Shown here: one piece after another, positions 14,502-19,354 of the stretch | How the letters are laid out: the number at the start of each line of letters is the position of its first letter | How positions within the stretch are numbered: position 1 is the stretch's first letter | Source of the DNA: CAYZEZ01 sp964477295 | GTDB taxonomy: Bacteria; Bacteroidota; Bacteroidia; Bacteroidales; SM23-62 | Assembly (NCBI GenBank): GCA_964477295.1 | Contig: CAYZEZ010000060.1 | Location: 1-19,354, forward strand | Direction: 5' to 3' | Length of the DNA: 19,354 bases | Notes under the pieces: model-generated | What the model was told of the DNA's origin: nothing | Database searches by the model: none | Seen by the model: the letters and a program-made list of their open reading frames with translations, nothing else | Made by a program: the position numbers and the translations under genes

Positions 14502-15260
14502 ATGAAAAAAATAGCCATGATTACCGGTGCAACCGCAGGCATCGGATATGCAACTGCCTCTCTCCTGGCCCGGAACGAGTTCAACGTTATTATAACGGGT
14601 CGTAGAGGTGATCGTCTGAATACACTGAAAAACAAACTATTAGATGAAACAGAAGCTGAGATTTATCCGCTCGTCTTTGATGTGCGCAGTCATGATGCGG
14701 TTATAAAAGCTCTCGGATCCCTGCCTGAAGACTTTCAGAAAATCGATGTCCTTGTGAATAATGCCGGAGGCGCTGAGGGACTTGACCTCTTCCACGAAGC
14801 AAACCTGGAGGATTGGGAAACCATGATTGATGCCAATGTGAAAGGATTGTTATACATGAGCCAGGAGGTTGCAAAAGGAATGGTGAAAAGAAACAGCGGT
14901 CATATCATTAATATTGGCTCGGTCTCAGGGAGAGAAGTGTATGAAAAAGGAAGTGTATACTGCGCTACAAAATTTGCAGTGGATGCACTTAGCCGCGGAA
15001 TGAGGATCGACCTGCTCAAACACCATATTAGGGTGACCAATATTGAGCCGGGGATGGTGGAAACGGAATTCAGCCTGGTGAGACTGAAGGGCGATAAAGA
15101 AAAAGCTGCCAAAGTATATGAGGGATTTACCCCGCTTTATGCAGAAGATATCGCCGAGGCTGTTTTATTTGCGGTTAGCAGGCCGGCTCATGTCAATATC
15201 AATAATATGTTGATCATGCCAACAGCCCAGGCCTCTGCAACTTACCTGAATCGTGAGTAG
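14502..15260 (+). CDS. YdfG-like NADP-dependent short-chain dehydrogenase
   Basis: A 252-residue classical SDR. The nucleotide-binding loop TGATAGIG spans residues 8-15. GRR (33-35) after the second strand favours NADP(H). NNAG is at 86-89. Catalytic N112, S140/S142, Y153 and K157 lie in IDANVKG, IGSVSG and YCATK. The tail EPGMVETEFSLVRLKGD and the end MLIMPTAQ closely resemble E. coli YdfG, which oxidises 3-hydroxy acids and L-serine/L-allo-threonine. The precise substrate here is not shown by the sequence. An Ldh-family dehydrogenase follows 124 nt downstream on the same strand. The two may be co-transcribed, although the gap is long for an operon and holds a G-rich tract. Confidence 0.92.
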   Translation: MKKIAMITGATAGIGYATASLLARNEFNVIITGRRGDRLNTLKNKLLDETEAEIYPLVFDVRSHDAVIKALGSLPEDFQKIDVLVNNAGGAEGLDLFHEANLEDWETMIDANVKGLLYMSQEVAKGMVKRNSGHIINIGSVSGREVYEKGSVYCATKFAVDALSRGMRIDLLKHHIRVTNIEPGMVETEFSLVRLKGDKEKAAKVYEGFTPLYAEDIAEAVLFAVSRPAHVNINNMLIMPTAQASATYLNRE

Positions 15261-15272
15261 TAAATCGAGGAT

Positions 15273-15312
15273 AAGGGGTCAGGGATCCAAGGGGTTAAAG
15301 GGCTGAGTGGTG
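15273..15312 (+). repeat. G-rich 8-nt-periodic tract with G-quadruplex pattern
   Basis: Just after the dehydrogenase stop, the sequence reads as near-octamers AAGGGGTC, AGGGATCC, AAGGGGTT, AAAGGGCT, GAGTGGTG. Within it, 15275-15302 has four runs of three or four G separated by 3, 6 and 5 nt, which fits the canonical quadruplex pattern on the coding strand. It lies in the 124-nt gap before the next gene. Confidence 0.55.
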
Positions 15313-15384
15313 TTTGGAAATTGAGGTTTGTTCAGGACATTCTGCTTTTCTTCTGACTTCTAATAATATTAATTCTTAAAAATT

Positions 15385-16461
15385 ATGTACAGCTACGATT
15401 ATTTAAACGATTTCTCATCAAAGCTTTTTCAGAAAATGGGTTGCAGCGAGAAAGATGCCAGGTCGGTTACCAAAGTTTTCCTTGCGGCAGAACTTCGGGG
15501 GCTTGCCTCTCATGGAATGATCAGGATAATAGATTATTATCACCTGAAGAAAGTTAACAGGATCAATACCAAACCCAACATCAGGATAGTTCATGAAAGT
15601 CCGAGTACTGCAGTGGTGGATGCAGACAATGCCATTGGTATGGTCGGTGCAGAGGCATCGATGAAAATAGCCATTGCAAAGGCAAAAAATGCAGGTACCG
15701 GCTGGGTATCAACCAGGAATTCAAACCACTTTGGTATAGGATGCTATTGGGCCATGATGGCCCTGGAACATGATATGATCGGTATAACCATGACCAACGC
15801 AAATCCCATGGTTGCACCCCCCGGTTCACTGGAAAAACTTCTTGGCACCAATCCAATCGCTGTTGCCATCCCGGCTTTAAAACAACCACCCTTCGTCGCC
15901 GACTTTTCTACCACTGCCATTGCTCGCGGGAAACTTATCCTGGCTGCCAAAAAAGGAGAAAAGATACCCTTTGGATATGTGCAGGATGCACAGGGAAATC
16001 CCAGCGATGATCCTGATATCTTAAGCAAAGGAGGTGCCATGCTCCCTCTGGGTGGTGACCTGCAGCACGGAAGCCATAAGGGTTCCTGCCTGGCCTCAAT
16101 AGTCGATATCTTTTCGGCTGTTTTTTCCGGGGCAAACTTCGGTCCTTTCGTCCCACCCACCGGTGCCTTTGCGCCAGTTCCCGAAAATCAGGTAGGGAAA
16201 GGAATGGGACATTTCTTTGGTGCAATGCGTATTGATGGTTTTCAGCCGGCCGAAGAATTCAAGGCCGGTATGGACCTGTGGATAGAGACTTTCAGGAATG
16301 CCCGTAGCATTGACGGACAGCGTGTAATCATTCCCGGCGACATGGAAAGGGATATGGAACAGAAGATTGGGAAGGAGGGTATTAATGTTATACCTAAAGT
16401 AGCAGCCGAATTGAAGGAAATTGCGGATGAATTGGGAGTCGAGTTTGAAATCAAATCGTGA
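15385..16461 (+). CDS. Ldh/MDH2-family (malate/L-lactate type) NAD(P)-dependent oxidoreductase
   Basis: A 358-residue member of the malate/L-lactate dehydrogenase superfamily that includes YiaK, AllD and ComC. It has a non-Rossmann fold and reduces 2-oxo acids to 2-hydroxy acids with NAD(P)H. Family residues are visible: S42-H43 and R47 (ASHGMIRI) and H115 (STRNSNHFGIG). Also typical are LGTNPIAVAIP, VADFSTTAIARGK, and the glycine-rich GGDLQHGSHKGSCLA. The family includes malate, L-sulfolactate, ureidoglycolate and 2,3-diketo-L-gulonate enzymes, and nothing in the neighbourhood selects one. It is 124 nt downstream of the SDR and converges on the Omp85 gene with 13 nt between stops. Its stop codon lies inside an inverted repeat shared with that gene. 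Confidence 0.92.
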   Translation: MYSYDYLNDFSSKLFQKMGCSEKDARSVTKVFLAAELRGLASHGMIRIIDYYHLKKVNRINTKPNIRIVHESPSTAVVDADNAIGMVGAEASMKIAIAKAKNAGTGWVSTRNSNHFGIGCYWAMMALEHDMIGITMTNANPMVAPPGSLEKLLGTNPIAVAIPALKQPPFVADFSTTAIARGKLILAAKKGEKIPFGYVQDAQGNPSDDPDILSKGGAMLPLGGDLQHGSHKGSCLASIVDIFSAVFSGANFGPFVPPTGAFAPVPENQVGKGMGHFFGAMRIDGFQPAEEFKAGMDLWIETFRNARSIDGQRVIIPGDMERDMEQKIGKEGINVIPKVAAELKEIADELGVEFEIKS

Positions 16462-16489
16462 ATCGAATCACGCTTTAAAATCGATTCAC
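16458..16489. terminator. possible bidirectional terminator between convergent genes
   Basis: GTGAATCG (16458-16465) and CGATTCAC (16482-16489) are perfect inverted repeats around a 16-nt AT-rich centre. The arms overlap the final codons or stop of both convergent genes. A smaller alternative hairpin, CGTGA/TCACG (16457-16472), shares the left arm. There is no strong T run on either strand, so this is a weak terminator candidate. Confidence 0.35.
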
Positions 16490-18220
16490 ATAACCGAGGT
16501 GAACCTTTGCATTCCCGATATTTATAGGATTACCCAGCTGCCGGCCTATGGCATAGTTTATCGTAAAGATCCCGGCTCTCGTTTGCAGGTTCAAACCGGC
16601 ACCGAATGCTATTGGGGTATCATCAACCCGATCCTCCGGAATTTCCTTTTTATAGTATCCACCATCGAAAAACAGGTACATGCTTGAGTTACGTTCAAAT
16701 AAAAACCGCATCTCCAGGGTTCCAAGAATATAGCTTGAAGCATAGATTGAGTTCTCATCAACACCCCGGATGTTATGAATACCACCCAACCGGAACAGTT
16801 CATTTTTAAAAAGCCTTTGATTCTGTATATGTCCCGACAAATTTCTGACGTGGATGGCCCATCTGGCTCCTACCGGGACAAAAAGCGACACCTCACCTTC
16901 GAACCGGAACTGGGTTGATCTCAGGTCAACATCTTCATAAACTGCATCGCTCACATTTGAATTCTTTCGGATCTTCTTCGATCCTAATGCCATATCAGCG
17001 CCGGCCATAACACCCCTTCGCGGATTAAACATATAGTCGAGCCTGTTGATGTACAAACCCAATCCATATAATGTGGTGTTAAGGTCAGAAAAAGGGGGTA
17101 AATAGAACAGCTCTTCATCCCCATTCACAAGCGACCGGTTGGTTTGCAATTCGTAAAAAATCCTGAAATAATTTGATCCTTTCAGAAAAAATCGAAATTC
17201 CAGTTCCGGATTAACCGTCAGATAACTGGTATCCTGTTTAAGCAAGTGAAACTGTGCACCCATTCCGACCGAGGATGAAAACAGGTAAGGATAGGCACCC
17301 CTCACATTCAGCTCCTGGGTAAATGGTTCAAGTTTTTTCCAGTGTATATACATTGATTCTCCATGTCCGAAAGAGTTGAGAAGTAAAAGGTTCAGGTCGC
17401 CCGTTATTAAAAGTTTACCTGTCTTTTCATGGTTCGGAAGGATCCCGACGATACCATTGAACTGGTTGGCCCTGGCTTTTTCAAGATAAGTATATACATC
17501 TGCTTTATCCTTAAAAAACTCAATTTCATTGGGTTTTATCTCCCTGAGAAATGTAGTTTCATCAATCCGGTTGGTGATCTCCCTTAACTGACGCTCATTA
17601 TACAAATCCCCTTCCCCAAGTCCAATTTGTTTTTCAATATAATGAGATGAAATATTTGCACTTCCCTTAATAATTATACTATCGATAATGATCATGGGAC
17701 CCATATCAAGAATCATTTCCCCGGAAAAATATTGATTACTGAAACTCAAATCCCTTATCCGTATAGATGCAAAAGGGTAACCATTATTTTCACACACCGT
17801 TATGATCCTTTGCTGAGCCACAATGATTTCTTCCGGCGAGATCCCGGAATCCCTGAATTTGTTTCTATTGATCCTTGCTTTTCGCAGGATGTGCCGGTCA
17901 ATCGAATCGAAGGAAAGCAGGGCCCATTCATACCTGGGTCCCTCATGCATATAAGCTGTTATCTGTGTTGTGTCATAATCGATACTGTCGATGCTCGCTG
18001 CGAGATATCCATCCTGATGATGCTCCTTTAACAGCTTATGTAATTCGATTCGAATAAGATTTGAATCGGGAAAAGCAGCCGGGCTGAATAATTCTGTTTT
18101 TAAACCCGGATCATCAGTATATATTAAATATAATGGCAATAATTCGTCCTGAGCATCGATATATAACCCGATGAGAAGGCAGCAAAATATTGTTCCTATC
18201 CGTTTAAAAATAATTCGCAC
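16475..18220 (-). CDS. short BamA/TamA (Omp85) family outer-membrane protein with POTRA repeats
   Basis: A 581-residue protein. The signal peptide is about residues 1-23 (ending YIDAQ). POTRA-like repeats occupy about 55-250; the last is recognisable as IIIDSIIIKGSANISSHYIEKQIGL split across two strands and a helix. A barrel fills about 255-581, with the Omp85 loop-6 motif RLGGIHNIRGVDEN (arginine 485) and a terminal phenylalanine (GYVNRF). It is shorter than BamA and lacks the TamL lipobox, so it is a separate paralogue that could insert or translocate outer-membrane proteins. The start is GTG: TAA and TGA lie in frame just upstream with no ATG between. It lies 87 nt downstream of the nitroreductase on the same strand and may be co-transcribed. 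Its cargo is unknown. Confidence 0.85.
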   Translation of the reverse strand: MRIIFKRIGTIFCCLLIGLYIDAQDELLPLYLIYTDDPGLKTELFSPAAFPDSNLIRIELHKLLKEHHQDGYLAASIDSIDYDTTQITAYMHEGPRYEWALLSFDSIDRHILRKARINRNKFRDSGISPEEIIVAQQRIITVCENNGYPFASIRIRDLSFSNQYFSGEMILDMGPMIIIDSIIIKGSANISSHYIEKQIGLGEGDLYNERQLREITNRIDETTFLREIKPNEIEFFKDKADVYTYLEKARANQFNGIVGILPNHEKTGKLLITGDLNLLLLNSFGHGESMYIHWKKLEPFTQELNVRGAYPYLFSSSVGMGAQFHLLKQDTSYLTVNPELEFRFFLKGSNYFRIFYELQTNRSLVNGDEELFYLPPFSDLNTTLYGLGLYINRLDYMFNPRRGVMAGADMALGSKKIRKNSNVSDAVYEDVDLRSTQFRFEGEVSLFVPVGARWAIHVRNLSGHIQNQRLFKNELFRLGGIHNIRGVDENSIYASSYILGTLEMRFLFERNSSMYLFFDGGYYKKEIPEDRVDDTPIAFGAGLNLQTRAGIFTINYAIGRQLGNPINIGNAKVHLGYVNRF

Positions 18221-18307
18221 AGGACCGATGCAATTAATCGTTTATCAATTATACAGGAAACGTACCGGCGGGTGAAATAGTATACCAGGAGACTGGTTGC
18301 TGAGATT

Positions 18308-19054
18308 TTACTGGTTCATAAATCCCTGGTTCTTAATGACTTTCAGAAATTCCTTCGAAAAATGTACATTATCCTTTTGGGTGTACCTGTTATCGGTAAA
18401 AACCTGGGCCAGGGTCTCTTTATTGTTGATCTCCAACAATTCGCGGGTCAGCTCACTCTCCTCTTTTTCCTTATACAATCTATCAATATCTTCTTCTTCG
18501 TAATCGGTATACTGCTCATGGTGAACAACTGCTTCCAGCGGAAGGCGGTCGGTAACAGGAGGCTCCTCATCCGGATAACCTGCAGAGAGGCAGGCTACCG
18601 GGACAACATGTTTCGGCAGTTTGAGTATCTGAATGATCCTTTCAGCCATATAGGTGGCCGTTCCGAGGTAACATATTCCGAGGCCATGAGCTTCAGCTGC
18701 CAGCGCAACATTCTGTGAAACAAGCAATGCATCGATGGCCGCCGTGAAAAACGAGAGATAGTTATCGTAACCAGGATTTGCCTTTCTCCGGAGGCACCAT
18801 TTATTGAACCGGTTGAAATCGGCACAGAAAGTAAGGTGTAACGGCGCCTGTAACACCATGTCCTGCTTAAAATGCGCCTCCCATAATTGCCTGCGCATCT
18901 CCTCTTCCCGGGTAACAATGATGGAATAAACCTGCATATTTCCAGTGGTTGATGCCCGTGTACCGGCAGCAAGTAGTTGGTTCAGAATATCTTCTGAAAC
19001 AGGTGTATTTTTGTACTTTCGAATGGATCGGTGATTGAAGATTGTTTCTAGCAT
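18308..19054 (-). CDS. NfsA/FRP-like NAD(P)H-dependent flavin nitroreductase
   Basis: A 248-residue FMN-dependent oxidoreductase. The N-terminal FMN phosphate motif HRSIRKY (8-14) is followed by LLAAGTRASTTGNMQ (28-41), and AAIDALLVSQNVALAAEAHGLGICYLGT (105-132 region) is the second FMN-contact helix and strand. LSAGYPDEEPP (156-166) is typical of the NfsA group. The basic and acidic C-terminal extension (about 185-248) also fits the NfsA-type subgroup. These enzymes reduce nitroaromatics, quinones or free flavin with NADPH; the natural substrate is usually unknown. A -7 element candidate lies 25 nt upstream. The Omp85-family gene follows 87 nt downstream. Confidence 0.9.
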   Translation of the reverse strand: MLETIFNHRSIRKYKNTPVSEDILNQLLAAGTRASTTGNMQVYSIIVTREEEMRRQLWEAHFKQDMVLQAPLHLTFCADFNRFNKWCLRRKANPGYDNYLSFFTAAIDALLVSQNVALAAEAHGLGICYLGTATYMAERIIQILKLPKHVVPVACLSAGYPDEEPPVTDRLPLEAVVHHEQYTDYEEEDIDRLYKEKEESELTRELLEINNKETLAQVFTDNRYTQKDNVHFSKEFLKVIKNQGFMNQ

Positions 19055-19079
19055 TATGTAAGAAATTTTAGTTAGCTTT

Positions 19080-19087
19080 CAAAGATA
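19080..19087 (-). promoter_or_regulatory. -7 promoter element candidate for the nitroreductase
   Basis: The minus strand reads TATCTTTG, a full TAnnTTTG match, 25 nt before the ATG. The implied leader is about 20 nt. No clear -33 TTG is present at the expected spacing. Confidence 0.45.
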
Positions 19088-19186
19088 AATAAATCATCAT
19101 GACATCCAGAGTTATTAACAGGTGATTGTTAATGATGATTTAACAAAAAAATAATCATACTGACAAAAATCAGGTGTTTTAATGAT

Positions 19187-19194
19187 TAACTTTG
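19187..19194 (+). promoter_or_regulatory. -7 promoter element candidate for the right-edge secreted protein
   Basis: TAACTTTG fits TAnnTTTG. It lies 44 nt before the ATG at 19239, implying a leader of about 40 nt that is AT-rich and lacks a Shine-Dalgarno sequence. The 184-nt gap also carries the divergent nitroreductase element. Confidence 0.45.
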
Positions 19195-19238
19195 GGTCCT
19201 TTATTCATGAATAAATTAAATATATAAAATCTTATACT

Positions 19239-19354
19239 ATGAAAAGAAAACTACGTTATTTCTATTTTGCACTCATTGCATTGATTGCAAGCACTTTTAT
19301 CCTGCCTGTTAATGCACAGGATATGGTCATTACAGGAACTTTTGATGGACCACT
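19239..19354 (+). CDS. secreted protein, N-terminus only (cut by window edge)
   Basis: Thirty-eight codons are visible. MKRKLRYFYFALIALIAS begins a signal peptide that ends near PVNAQ, with cleavage probably before or after the glutamine. The mature start DMVITGTFDGPL resembles the beginning of secreted Bacteroidota proteins that carry a lamin-tail-like domain and a type IX sorting tail, but the rest lies outside the window, so that assignment is a guess from memory of similar N-termini. It is divergent from the nitroreductase and has its own -7 element candidate. Confidence 0.65.
   Translation, partial: MKRKLRYFYFALIALIASTFILPVNAQDMVITGTFDGP

Noticed and set aside
1..19354. A defence system, CRISPR array, prophage or biosynthetic cluster
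   Set aside because: No repeat-spacer pattern, nuclease, helicase, integrase, capsid or synthetase-like protein was seen; all sizeable genes fit housekeeping or envelope families.

Overview
This window looks like an ordinary chromosomal stretch from a member of the Bacteroidota, probably a Bacteroidales/Marinilabiliales-type organism. Four things point there: a TamL lipoprotein and a PorT protein, both typical of that phylum; the gene order rpsU-xerC-hpf-tRNA-Thr-tRNA-Tyr; repeated matches to the phylum's TAnnTTTG -7 promoter element; and near-complete absence of Shine-Dalgarno (SD) sequences. The one well-placed SD precedes rpsU, as expected where bS21 helps hide the anti-SD of the ribosome. 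I see no transposase, integrase island, CRISPR array, phage module or toxin-antitoxin pair.

Layout. (1) Positions 1-1761, minus strand: a translation and chromosome-maintenance block, rpsU, xerC and hpf, followed by tRNA-Thr and a tRNA-Tyr cut by the left edge. The rpsU and tRNA promoter candidates both read TTG-N20-TAnnTTTG. (2) 1762-2152: a gene-free stretch holding a 100-nt nested inverted repeat and a degenerate heptanucleotide array whose right end supplies the last codons of the next gene. (3) 2141-5699, minus strand: a probable three-gene operon of class II fructose-bisphosphate aldolase, an NSS-family sodium symporter, and a membrane-anchored triple helix-hairpin-helix protein. (4) 5700-5986: a second intergenic stretch with two opposed heptamer arrays around a perfect 14-nt palindrome. 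(5) 5987-8101, plus: an orphan GH127-like lipoprotein, tail to tail with tamL (8105-10414, minus). tamL is divergent from a SpoU/TrmH rRNA methyltransferase (10457-11272). (6) 11359-14348, minus: porT behind the small-type purL. (7) 14502-16461, plus: a YdfG-like short-chain dehydrogenase and an Ldh/MDH2-family dehydrogenase, with a G-rich tract between them. (8) 16475-19054, minus: a short Omp85-family outer-membrane protein and an NfsA-like nitroreductase. (9) 19239 to the right edge, plus: the start of a secreted protein.

The envelope theme is clear. TamL, PorT (type IX secretion), a second Omp85 protein, a lipoprotein glycosidase and a secreted protein sit among housekeeping metabolic genes. 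I found no convincing new multi-gene system. The observations most worth checking are the isolated rpsU SD together with bS21 Tyr54, and the two related heptamer/palindrome elements that flank the aldolase operon. Promoters, terminators and start choices are read by eye and carry lower confidence than the protein calls.
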